64,000 nucleotides of DNA, from assembly GCA_016291375.1 (NCBI GenBank), contig JAEEXE010000009.1, positions 1-64,000 of the forward strand. Reading direction: 5' to 3'. The DNA is from Butyrivibrio sp. (GTDB lineage: Bacteria > Bacillota > Clostridia > Lachnospirales > Lachnospiraceae). Position numbers and translations under genes: made by a program. Below, in pieces: positions 29,582 to 38,743 of the stretch. Positions within the stretch are counted from its first letter, which is position 1; each line of letters opens with the position of its first letter. A model generated the notes under the pieces. That model searched no databases. It was given only the letters and a program-made list of their open reading frames with translations, and had not been told where the DNA came from.

Positions 29582-31219
29582 TCAATATTCTTTCTTCACA
29601 TAGTTATCAAAAATAATACTATAATCCGAGATATCAAAATCAGTGTATGTGACATATTTATAAAAGTCATCAATAGGTTTAACTTCAGTACATTCATCAG
29701 TAATAGTTTTAATATTCTCATCGGAATCAATCGAAAAAAGCGTTTTTCGACCTTTGACAAAATATAACTTATCAGTATACAGATCATAAGCCGCAGACAG
29801 ATCCAAGCCGGAATCTTGCTGATATATCAAATCTGCTTTTTCATCCGTCACATGATATATCTCATTGGCCTCATTAACTGTCCATATATTTGATAAGTCA
29901 CTGTCAGCGTAGATATTTTTTATTCTATTCATTCCGTAAAGAATCTTCTTATCCGAAGCTACGCCATTTTCAAAAGTAGCCAAGTGAACATTCTCTCCGT
30001 CATGAAATACAAATTTGTACCTGCCGTCTCTTCCGCTTATCGGAACGCACTTAGTTACTCCATCATATGCAAGCGGAACTTTATTTAAATCCTTATCAAG
30101 CCAATAACGCTTGCCATCCTCAGCTACTACGCAACCCTCAAAAGTGTTGTCGTCGAACACATAAGCTTTGTCATATATATGATAGCTTTTCAGGTAGATG
30201 CCGCCTTCATCCCCATATGTTAAAAAAGAACTGTTTTTTGATTCGGGAGAATAATAACTTACTGCTCCCGATGCTCCCAGCGTCAAGAGTTTATCCATAT
30301 CACTGTTGAGGAACAGCGCCGGTTTAAGATCTGAAAATAAAGACTGCATTTCCCCCTTGTATATGCAAGATACATCACCTATTGAGTTCAACAAAAAAAC
30401 TGTTGTTCCGTCATTACTTACACTTAAGATATCAAATTGATCCGAATATAATTCTTCATATTGACAGCATGATACTTCTTTGCCATCTACCGTACTGACA
30501 ATCACCTCTGCACATATATCATCTTTGTTCAGACCTCTTTTCCTATAACAAATGTACTTTCCGTTTGGTGAAAGAACGGCTTCTTTTACAGTTTCTTCGC
30601 AACTAAATTTGCACTCTTCCTTAGTGCTTAAATCTATAACTTTAAGTTCGTATTTTCCATTTATATAATATGCGTACCCGCCATTAAAACTCATGCCAAG
30701 ATCAACCGCATGTCCTATCTTCTCAACCGACAGGTCGTTTTTTATATAATAAAGATCTTCTTCTCGATCAGTGAAAACTCCTTCGGAAGAAAACTTGTCA
30801 AAAGAAATCTTCTTTATCTTGTCCTTATACTCATCATTTACAACCCCTGCGCTGTTATAAAAAACACCGCCCTCTTCAATGATGATATCTCCGGTATATT
30901 CCACATCATCATGATCACTTGATGAAAAAAAGCTCGGAAAATTCCTATGACCATCAAATAAAGGTACGGTAAACTTAACCCCGATAATTAATACAAAAAA
31001 TGCCAATAACGATAGTCCAAGAAAAACTGCTCTTTTCTTATCTATCCTTATCTTGGGCAGCTTAAAACCGGGAATATCCTTATCGACATTTTTATTTTGT
31101 TCACTGGTTACGGATTCATTTTTTACAGGCACTTTCTCCTGTAAATAGATAGGATTGCCACACATGGGACAATGACGTGTATTCTCATTTACTTCATATC
31201 CGCAACTGCTACATTTCAT
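29582..31219 (-). CDS. Zinc-ribbon - TM - beta-propeller-like protein
   Basis: MKCSSCGYEVNENTRHCPMCGNPIYL, TM RAVFLGLSLLAFFVLIIGVKF, repetitive beta-rich C-terminal part. Confidence 0.75.
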   Translation of the reverse strand: MKCSSCGYEVNENTRHCPMCGNPIYLQEKVPVKNESVTSEQNKNVDKDIPGFKLPKIRIDKKRAVFLGLSLLAFFVLIIGVKFTVPLFDGHRNFPSFFSSSDHDDVEYTGDIIIEEGGVFYNSAGVVNDEYKDKIKKISFDKFSSEGVFTDREEDLYYIKNDLSVEKIGHAVDLGMSFNGGYAYYINGKYELKVIDLSTKEECKFSCEETVKEAVLSPNGKYICYRKRGLNKDDICAEVIVSTVDGKEVSCCQYEELYSDQFDILSVSNDGTTVFLLNSIGDVSCIYKGEMQSLFSDLKPALFLNSDMDKLLTLGASGAVSYYSPESKNSSFLTYGDEGGIYLKSYHIYDKAYVFDDNTFEGCVVAEDGKRYWLDKDLNKVPLAYDGVTKCVPISGRDGRYKFVFHDGENVHLATFENGVASDKKILYGMNRIKNIYADSDLSNIWTVNEANEIYHVTDEKADLIYQQDSGLDLSAAYDLYTDKLYFVKGRKTLFSIDSDENIKTITDECTEVKPIDDFYKYVTYTDFDISDYSIIFDNYVKKEY

Positions 31220-31262
31220 ATTTATATCCTATATTGTTTCTGCATGCTTTAAATTATTGGCT

Positions 31263-32639
31263 TTATCCTTGCGATCCCCATAGATACTCAATCTCATTAC
31301 CCTTATTAGCGAGTATTTCAGGAACATGGTTTCCGTCTTTCATCTCATTAAGCTGAATTGCATGCGAATATGCTTTTTGTATTTTTTTTAATAAATCATC
31401 CAAAGCCAAAATATTATCTTCACTCAGCTTTATAACATATCCGCCACTAATTATCAGCTTACACTCAGTAGGATAACCCTCTTCATCTATAATCTCTTCC
31501 ATCTTTTGAACAAATTCGTCATCCCATTTTCCTATTGCTGAAAGCCCGCGCTTCTCCTCTCCCTTAGACGGAATCTCTAAATTTGCAAATGAAAGAGCGT
31601 AATCAGGTGCAATGAACCCTTCATGTCGATTACTGATCTTTACATCCCAACTTTCTTCATCCTCAAGATTATAATCAAATCTACATTCTCCAATCGATCC
31701 TGTAAGTCTAAGCGCATATTCATCTACCCTAGCCTTTAATGCTTCTTCCTCATTTTTGTACTTTGGTCTTTTTTCATAAAAAGAAGATTCCACTATAGTT
31801 TCAACCACATTGGTGTACCCACACTCATATGAGATATCCATGATAAAAGCTTTATCATATTTTTCTCTCTTACCGTATTCCAATTCAAAGCATAAATCTC
31901 GATCACGGTAGCCGATACTATCGGTCATTCTATACTTATAGTGGCCACCAGTTATAAAGTCATACCATTTTGTGTCTGCTTCAACCTGCTTAGCTAAAAA
32001 GAAATACACATCACTGAGCATAGTTACTTCATGAAACAAATCTAAAGCATCATCTCTTTCCTCACTTAAATATCGTTCTTTGTCTCTATCTTTTGTATAA
32101 AGCACCTCGCCGTTTGCTCCCAAATACAAAGCTCTCAAGATATCGGAAGAATCCTTACATCCCAAAACAGCATTTAACTCAGAAATATAGTCAAGATAAT
32201 ACTCGTCAGTCAAAATCAGCTGGTTATTATCATTCCTCATTATATGAACTAGACCCATCTGATATTTCGCAATATAATGCCAGCAATTTTCTGCCTTGTT
32301 AGCTAATCTTTTCCCGTATTTTTTATACCCACTCTGAGAATCATCTGAAAGTGCACTCTTAAACAGCTCAAGTTCCTTGCCTCTGTTCTTCTGTGTATTA
32401 TCTTCTTCCATTATCTTTTCTACGGCTTCCAAAAGACTCTCAGGGGTATACGAACTTTTAGTTATGGCGTTATTGATTTCTTCATCGGAAAGACCATACT
32501 CGGTAATACTTCTCTTTATTTCATCATCCGAAATCTGTGTATTTGAGCTTTCGGTTGCTGCCCTTGCCGGTATTCTTATTATCGAAAAAAGTGTCAAATA
32601 TAGTATTACTGTCGTTAGTATTCTTCCTGTTTTTTTCAT
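31263..32639 (-). CDS. Signal-peptide-bearing paralog of the LXG-like effector C-terminal region
   Basis: Signal peptide MKKTGRILTTVILYLTLFSIIRIPARAA; shares GLSDEEINNAITKSS, LTGSIGECRFDYNL, HEGFIAPDY, GLSAIGKWDDEF, HVPEI, LWGSQG with the adjacent 820-aa protein. Confidence 0.8.
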   Translation of the reverse strand: MKKTGRILTTVILYLTLFSIIRIPARAATESSNTQISDDEIKRSITEYGLSDEEINNAITKSSYTPESLLEAVEKIMEEDNTQKNRGKELELFKSALSDDSQSGYKKYGKRLANKAENCWHYIAKYQMGLVHIMRNDNNQLILTDEYYLDYISELNAVLGCKDSSDILRALYLGANGEVLYTKDRDKERYLSEERDDALDLFHEVTMLSDVYFFLAKQVEADTKWYDFITGGHYKYRMTDSIGYRDRDLCFELEYGKREKYDKAFIMDISYECGYTNVVETIVESSFYEKRPKYKNEEEALKARVDEYALRLTGSIGECRFDYNLEDEESWDVKISNRHEGFIAPDYALSFANLEIPSKGEEKRGLSAIGKWDDEFVQKMEEIIDEEGYPTECKLIISGGYVIKLSEDNILALDDLLKKIQKAYSHAIQLNEMKDGNHVPEILANKGNEIEYLWGSQG

Positions 32640-32665
32640 TTTGGGTCTACTCCGAAAAATAATCT

Positions 32666-35128
32666 TTAATTACAACATTGCGCTCCCCATAATGTATCAA
32701 TCTCTGAATTCTCCGCAGCCGTTATGTCTGGTACATGTCCTCCGGTTTCCATGCTATTTAAGTTACTTACATAAGTGTATACTTTTTGTAACTCATCCAT
32801 AGAACCGCTCAGGCTTTTGTAATCTTCAGATTCAAGCGACGTTATATCAAGCCCGCCATTGACTAGTTGCTTACACAACTCAGGATTGCTCATGGCAGTA
32901 GCGTTGTTATCATCGCTCGCCCATGCATCAATAGTTGCATTGACCTCTTTAGTAAATTCAGGATCCCAATTACCAATAGCCGATAAACCATGCTGTTCAT
33001 CCGGGGTTGATGGAGTTGCCATATCTGCAAATGATCCAAGATATTCAGGTGCAACAAATCCATTATGCGGAGAACAATAAGCAATATCTCCTGCCGTTGT
33101 ATCTGTAAGATCATAGTCTATTACACACCTTCCGGCGGATCCAGATAGTCTTACCTGATAGTAATCTGCCTGTGCGTTTTGAGCATCCTCAACTCCTGTA
33201 TAAGACAAATACTTGTATGTGTCATATACTAACTGAGAAGACTGTGTGTAGTACTCCTTCGCGTCAGAAGCTGTCACGCTTTCCGTTCCATCGGAAGCAT
33301 ATTTGTAATCCAGATCGATCAGATTCTTTACATATTTGTCCATATATTTTTTATATACGTCTCCGCTAACACTTCCTTCATGATAGGAGTATGCTGCATC
33401 GTAGGCAAATGACACTGTTCCTGCTCCGGCAGCTGCATTCCCAAGCATTCCACCAGCTGCGGCTCCGCCAAGTACGAGTCCATCCTTCACGACCTTTTCT
33501 GCAAGATTTCTCTGCTCTTTCTCTGCAGCCGCGACATTTTCAGAAAAATCGGATGCGCTTAATGCTTCATCAAAGTTGCTGGCTCCGCATATATATTCTG
33601 ACGTCATAGTAAATGTCCTGCTTCCGTTATCCATCCAATAGCCATAATGGTTGATCTGATCTGTGGAGTTAATGGTAAGTACCAATCCGTCATTATAACC
33701 CACATCAGTGATTTCATACGTATGTCTTCTGTTTGATTGAAAAAAACCGTACTCTTCGTTATCTATCTGACATGATAAATAAGTAAACATGTCATTTAGA
33801 ATCATATTTTTCTTGTAGTCTCTATAAACGACCGAGTACCCCGCACAATCTTCCGCTGTTATTGCCGCTAAATAGTTACTATCCATAGCGACCATACATG
33901 ATCCCATATTTAATGCATTTATTACCTTTTCGGGATTCTCTGCTGCCAATGCGGCATTAAGCTGAGCCATGTACTCATCAGTATTTCCATATAAAGCCTC
34001 AGGTCCCTCTGCCGACTCGCCTAACATTACGGTTCCCATTATATATTTCGATACTCCATACCAGCACATAGTTTCCCCATCATCAAGTTTGTTGGTGTAT
34101 TTATTATATGCATCTGTAGCATCGCCGCTAAGCACCGCTTTAAATAATGTCATTTCTACACCATTGTTTTGATATACTATATCTTCAGCAACAATGGCTT
34201 CAGATAAGCAAGCAAGCTCCTCTAAAGTAAGAGAACTCTTACTTAAAGCATTGTTTATCTCCTCATCCGTTAATCCCATCTCATGAAGCTCACTTCTAAT
34301 AGCTCTCTGTAATACTATATTTTGCTGATCACCTTCAATTTCGGGATATTCATACGTTCTTGAAAAATCAAATGCTAGGCTAGTATCTATTACTCCCGCA
34401 AGTTTATCGCATATCGTTGTATTAAAAGCATCTACCCCGGTGACATATGTTTCAAATGAACCTAGAAGCGTATCTAATCTTGGATTCTTGTCACAATCAG
34501 TTTGAATAGCGGTACACTCCTCTGAAACATCCAATTCTTTTGCTTCTTCAGTTTCTAATTGGCTTAATATATCTAGAAGCTCGCCTTTTTTTTCTGCTAT
34601 GTTTGTAAATCTTAAAATTGCATCTTCTGTATCGGAGCTTATAACGCCACTGCTATAATATGTTTTATCCAAATATAATTCGGGGCACATTGACTGCTGT
34701 GCCCCTCCGTGTAGAGTTGCGGCCACACCTGCTGATGGGAGAACATAACCTACATATTGAGAAGATCCTTGAAGTATTTCGCAAAAATTCTCGCAACGCA
34801 ATAATAGATTCTGCGCTAAAAGTGAAGCACTACAAAGAGTTCTCCAGACAATTGTCGTCCTCTCATATAATAATTCAAATTTTGTATCCAAAAAACACTC
34901 TCCGTTACCCGTAAATTCAAAGCTTGCTTCTCCACTTGAATTATCCCTGGTTTCAGTTATATTGGTCTGAGTCTGTGTAGCCCATCCGTCAAGTGTATTT
35001 TTTAGAGAATTATACTCGTCTATCGCTTTATCAATTACATTTTTATTCAAATAAATCGTCACTTCCGAATTGGCCAGTGATATATCTCCAGTTCTTGTTA
35101 TTTTATCTTGTTCGTTATTATTCCCCAT
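32666..35128 (-). CDS. LXG-like T7SS effector candidate, copy 2
   Basis: Helical N-terminus with LDGW, preceded by two small helical genes; Gly/Ala-rich segment GLVLGGAAAGGMLGNAAAGAGTVSFAYD; conserved C-terminal motifs. Confidence 0.7.
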   Translation of the reverse strand: MGNNNEQDKITRTGDISLANSEVTIYLNKNVIDKAIDEYNSLKNTLDGWATQTQTNITETRDNSSGEASFEFTGNGECFLDTKFELLYERTTIVWRTLCSASLLAQNLLLRCENFCEILQGSSQYVGYVLPSAGVAATLHGGAQQSMCPELYLDKTYYSSGVISSDTEDAILRFTNIAEKKGELLDILSQLETEEAKELDVSEECTAIQTDCDKNPRLDTLLGSFETYVTGVDAFNTTICDKLAGVIDTSLAFDFSRTYEYPEIEGDQQNIVLQRAIRSELHEMGLTDEEINNALSKSSLTLEELACLSEAIVAEDIVYQNNGVEMTLFKAVLSGDATDAYNKYTNKLDDGETMCWYGVSKYIMGTVMLGESAEGPEALYGNTDEYMAQLNAALAAENPEKVINALNMGSCMVAMDSNYLAAITAEDCAGYSVVYRDYKKNMILNDMFTYLSCQIDNEEYGFFQSNRRHTYEITDVGYNDGLVLTINSTDQINHYGYWMDNGSRTFTMTSEYICGASNFDEALSASDFSENVAAAEKEQRNLAEKVVKDGLVLGGAAAGGMLGNAAAGAGTVSFAYDAAYSYHEGSVSGDVYKKYMDKYVKNLIDLDYKYASDGTESVTASDAKEYYTQSSQLVYDTYKYLSYTGVEDAQNAQADYYQVRLSGSAGRCVIDYDLTDTTAGDIAYCSPHNGFVAPEYLGSFADMATPSTPDEQHGLSAIGNWDPEFTKEVNATIDAWASDDNNATAMSNPELCKQLVNGGLDITSLESEDYKSLSGSMDELQKVYTYVSNLNSMETGGHVPDITAAENSEIDTLWGAQCCN

Positions 35129-35148
35129 TTTTATTCCTCTTAACTCTT

Positions 35149-35469
35149 TTAATGTTCTTCAACACTCACATCGTCACTTAATTCTGCATCAATATCATTA
35201 AATGTAATCTGATAGTTCCCAAGTAGATCTGCATATGTATCATAATACTTTAATGTAAAAGCTAAATATGTTGCTATTGTGTTAGCCGCAAACAAAAAAT
35301 AATCCCCTGAACTTCCAAGCCAGTGATTAGCTACTGTTATAGTATTCTCTACATATTGCTCATGCTGTGTTACTCCTTCTGCAGAAAGCCCTTCATAACT
35401 AAATTGCAAATCTATTATTTTAGAAGTATGAAGATATTTATCTCCATTCTCTACAGTAGATCTGTCCAT
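35149..35469 (-). CDS. Small WXG100-like / LXG-partner (Lap-type) protein
   Basis: VENTITVANHWLGSSGDYFLFAANTIATYLA; paralog of 41219-41533. Confidence 0.75.
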   Translation of the reverse strand: MDRSTVENGDKYLHTSKIIDLQFSYEGLSAEGVTQHEQYVENTITVANHWLGSSGDYFLFAANTIATYLAFTLKYYDTYADLLGNYQITFNDIDAELSDDVSVEEH

Positions 35470-35487
35470 CGTAAAAACCTCCTTTCA

Positions 35488-35847
35488 TTATCCATCCTGC
35501 TGCGCGGCAGCGGCTTCCTCCGCTGCTTTCCTCTGCTCTTCTTCCCACTCTCTTTGCTCTGCCTCAAGCCTTTCCAACAAAGCTTGAAGTTTTACCACAA
35601 GCATCGCTATTTTTCCACTTATGGATTGTGATTTAGTTCCAATTTGTCCATTCAGATCCATCATAACTGTTCTGAAATTGTACTGTGGAATCTTGACAGA
35701 ACTTCTATATGCCACATCCAAATCATTTAAATCTTCTGTAAGAGTTACATTCTCTCGAAGCATTTCTCCAACCTTATCTTGAGCATTATCTAGTCTTTCT
35801 AAATCTCGCTTCACTCTTGCAATGTCTCCACTTCTATCGCTTGCCAT
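35488..35847 (-). CDS. Small helical LXG-partner (Lap-type) protein
   Basis: MASDRSGDIARVKRDLERL...QREWEEEQRKAAEEAAAAQQDG; paralog of 41553-41921. Confidence 0.75.
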   Translation of the reverse strand: MASDRSGDIARVKRDLERLDNAQDKVGEMLRENVTLTEDLNDLDVAYRSSVKIPQYNFRTVMMDLNGQIGTKSQSISGKIAMLVVKLQALLERLEAEQREWEEEQRKAAEEAAAAQQDG

Positions 35848-35939
35848 ACTTGCTCCTTTCTCTTAAGTATCTATAACTTTTATCACTTTACATCGATCAT
35901 TATCGAATATGATCATTTTTCTACCTACCCAACGAATTT

Positions 35940-36719
35940 TTATATCATCTTCTTCAGGAGTCTCAAGCTCATAGAGTAACTCCTTTTTTGAGTGGATAAT
36001 TCATTTTTGTATACTTTATTATTCTCAAAAATATACACTTCGCCTTCGTCGTATCCAATTATCCTGGATGCTCCGCCTTTTTTATTGCATAAAACTTCGG
36101 CGTCTTGCGTTTCTATGTTAAATGAAAAAAGGACTTCCCCTTGAATATCATCATTTTCAATATTTCTTAAATCAACCAAATGTCCTTTCTTATATTTATC
36201 GCCCTTAACAGAAGTAGTAATTCCATATAATCTCCCGTCACTTAAATAAAAGGAATTGGCAAAAACTGCTGCATGCTTCAAATTAAGTTCACTTAGCTCT
36301 GAAATTTCAGAACGGCGATTAGAATCATCTATGAAATAAAGCTCGTTATCCTCTGATTCCTTATCAATACCAACTTTCCTTCCATCATCTAATTCAAAGG
36401 TCGGTGGTCCAAAATACGTGTATTTATCGTATACTTCCTCTTCATCCTCCACTTCTTCCAAAGCTTGATGTTCGATATCATATCTGAATCTAGTCTTCTC
36501 TTTTCCGTTTTCAACATCAAATATCACGCTATCTTCGCTCAGTACACAATTCGAGATGAAATCATTCTCCAAATCCACTACATCATATATGGAATAAGCA
36601 GTCTCTTTATCAATGTCATAGAGAACAACTCCGCTACACTTTCTCCCTTCATACTCTGATGTGTAGCAAAAATAATTCCCTGTATCGTCATTCGGTCCGA
36701 ATCGCTCCAAGAAAACCAC
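35940..36719 (-). CDS. Hypothetical protein, beta-rich, no signal peptide; possibly an N-terminally truncated gene
   Basis: Starts at a GTG 24 nt after the preceding stop; YFCYTSEYEGRKCSGVVLYDIDKETAYSIYDV propeller-like strands. Confidence 0.5.
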   Translation of the reverse strand: MVFLERFGPNDDTGNYFCYTSEYEGRKCSGVVLYDIDKETAYSIYDVVDLENDFISNCVLSEDSVIFDVENGKEKTRFRYDIEHQALEEVEDEEEVYDKYTYFGPPTFELDDGRKVGIDKESEDNELYFIDDSNRRSEISELSELNLKHAAVFANSFYLSDGRLYGITTSVKGDKYKKGHLVDLRNIENDDIQGEVLFSFNIETQDAEVLCNKKGGASRIIGYDEGEVYIFENNKVYKNELSTQKRSYSMSLRLLKKMI

Positions 36720-36743
36720 TCTATTATTCGATTCGTTTATACT

Positions 36744-37532
36744 CTATTCATTAACCGTCTCAGCATTTCTTATGACTTCATCAAATGTGTCTGCATCACG
36801 TCCCATCACAGAATAGAGCGAAACAAATTGTGGTTTGAATCGGCAAACATACCTCTTGTAAATATCCTCACCATCCACGTTAGCCTTTATGTATAGAGAC
36901 GGATGTTCTTCACCTAAAAAAGTTATGGTATCAATCTCTGCTGTTGCATTTGGCAAAGAGGGCAATACTGATGATTTACATTCCTCAAGAAATGCCTCTT
37001 CATTTGCAAATAATCCAACTTCAAGTTCAACCGCTTGAACCATTACGTCAAAAATATTATTTGCCGGAGCTGCATCTGTTTTATCTGAAGCATGAGCTAC
37101 CACCACCATGTCTCCTTTATCAATGGCCTGTCTCACCTCTATATCATTATTAAAATCGATGTCAATCCCGTTTATTTCCTTAAGTTCATCTGCGGTACTA
37201 AATGTATAACTGTCATCTAAATCAAATTTGATATTGAAAAAAGCATTTTCGTATGAATTTCCGTCCACCTCTCCCGTAACATCAGACATAGCGTGCATCT
37301 TTTTACGATCTTCATCCGTAAGTGTTTTGCGCTCCTCAGTGGATGCTTCAACTGAAGAGTCTTCATTACCAGGTTCAGTTGCTTCTTCCATTGATACCTC
37401 TGAGGAGGCAGTCTCAACTGAATTGTTTTCTTCAACGCTGTTATCTTTCGGTTCGGTTTTCGTATTTGCACACGCTACAGATGCTGCCATCACTGCTACC
37501 GTTATCATTGCAACAATTAGTTTCTTTTTCAT
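36744..37532 (-). CDS. Putative lipoprotein
   Basis: MKKKLIVAMITVAVMAASVACANTKTEPK followed by a Ser/Glu-rich linker. Confidence 0.75.
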   Translation of the reverse strand: MKKKLIVAMITVAVMAASVACANTKTEPKDNSVEENNSVETASSEVSMEEATEPGNEDSSVEASTEERKTLTDEDRKKMHAMSDVTGEVDGNSYENAFFNIKFDLDDSYTFSTADELKEINGIDIDFNNDIEVRQAIDKGDMVVVAHASDKTDAAPANNIFDVMVQAVELEVGLFANEEAFLEECKSSVLPSLPNATAEIDTITFLGEEHPSLYIKANVDGEDIYKRYVCRFKPQFVSLYSVMGRDADTFDEVIRNAETVNE

Positions 37533-37588
37533 AATTGATACCTTTCCTTTTTACCTGCGCTTCTAATGTCATAAAGCTCTTATACTGT

Positions 37589-38743
37589 TTACTCTTCACT
37601 CGGAACATCCTCAACCCAAGCAAGGCCACTGTTAAACGGGGATGCATCCTTATACTTTGGTTCTATAATCCATCCGTTCTCCACTGAATAATATCCATAT
37701 AAGCCATCTTTTTTTACAGGGACGATGCCTTCCTCGGATATATTTAGTATATCTTCATACTGACATGGCACTACCTCTTCACCTTTTGTATTGATCACGC
37801 CATCTAAGCCATCTTTATTCTTAACAGTCGCAAACCCATTAGTAAATTCTTGTGCGTTTTTATATATCGGATCTATGACATATTCCCCTTCGGTATCGAT
37901 GTATCCATACAATCCGGTTGTTTTATCTTCTACTCTTGCAAGTCCATCACTGTACAATTTTTCGTAAACAGTATATCCCGGCAGGCCGAATTTATCGTCA
38001 GATAAAGCTTGATTTTCAAGATTAATTAGTCTTGCTCCTTCTTTTTCATTTAACTGAGCAAAAGCTCTTCCTTCACGAAAATCTGTCAACCCTCTATATT
38101 GGGGTTCAATAATGTACTCACCCTTTTCGTTGATTACTCCTCTAAGCATATCCTTTGAGCATACAGTAGCTACGCCATCATCAGTGAAGGCTCTCGCTAA
38201 TATATAATCGGCTTTGATTACCATTTCTCCATCAATAGTCATGTATCCCCATAATTCTGTTTGCTTGTCCTTTATAGGAAATAGCCCATTTGCTCCCGGC
38301 GGACCAATAATATCAATAATATCAGTGACTCCATCCATGTCATACGGAATCTTTGATATTAGTTTCATCTTTTCATCCAAAATCTCAATTCCGTCATCGG
38401 TCCCACTAATGAATATAGCCTTATTGTCATATGTTCCCACTTCAACCATAGTTATCTTAAAAGAAACATCTCCAATAGCTTTACAGTTTTTATCGATAAA
38501 ATACACTTCCTTATTACCATAATTATAAGTTGGTGTTTTATCAACCCTTGCTATTCCATACCGTTTAAACACCTCCGGGTCTTCAGACTCAAAAACTTTG
38601 CTTACTTTTTCCCCTGAAATATCTATGTAATACTTACCGGATATCATATCCTTGTTGCATCCAACCAGAGTTCCTACAGCCAATATCCCTATGAATACTA
38701 TCGCTGTAACGCTTATTATAGTTTTCCTTAATTGCTTACTCAC
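37589..38743 (-). CDS. WG-repeat (KWG) lipoprotein
   Basis: Lipobox IGILAVGTLVGCNKD; repeats GLYGYIDTEGEYVIDPIYKNAQEF / GLYGYYSVENGWIIEPKYKDASPF. Overlaps the 3' end of the LXG-like gene by 8 nt. Confidence 0.85.
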   Translation of the reverse strand: MSKQLRKTIISVTAIVFIGILAVGTLVGCNKDMISGKYYIDISGEKVSKVFESEDPEVFKRYGIARVDKTPTYNYGNKEVYFIDKNCKAIGDVSFKITMVEVGTYDNKAIFISGTDDGIEILDEKMKLISKIPYDMDGVTDIIDIIGPPGANGLFPIKDKQTELWGYMTIDGEMVIKADYILARAFTDDGVATVCSKDMLRGVINEKGEYIIEPQYRGLTDFREGRAFAQLNEKEGARLINLENQALSDDKFGLPGYTVYEKLYSDGLARVEDKTTGLYGYIDTEGEYVIDPIYKNAQEFTNGFATVKNKDGLDGVINTKGEEVVPCQYEDILNISEEGIVPVKKDGLYGYYSVENGWIIEPKYKDASPFNSGLAWVEDVPSEE

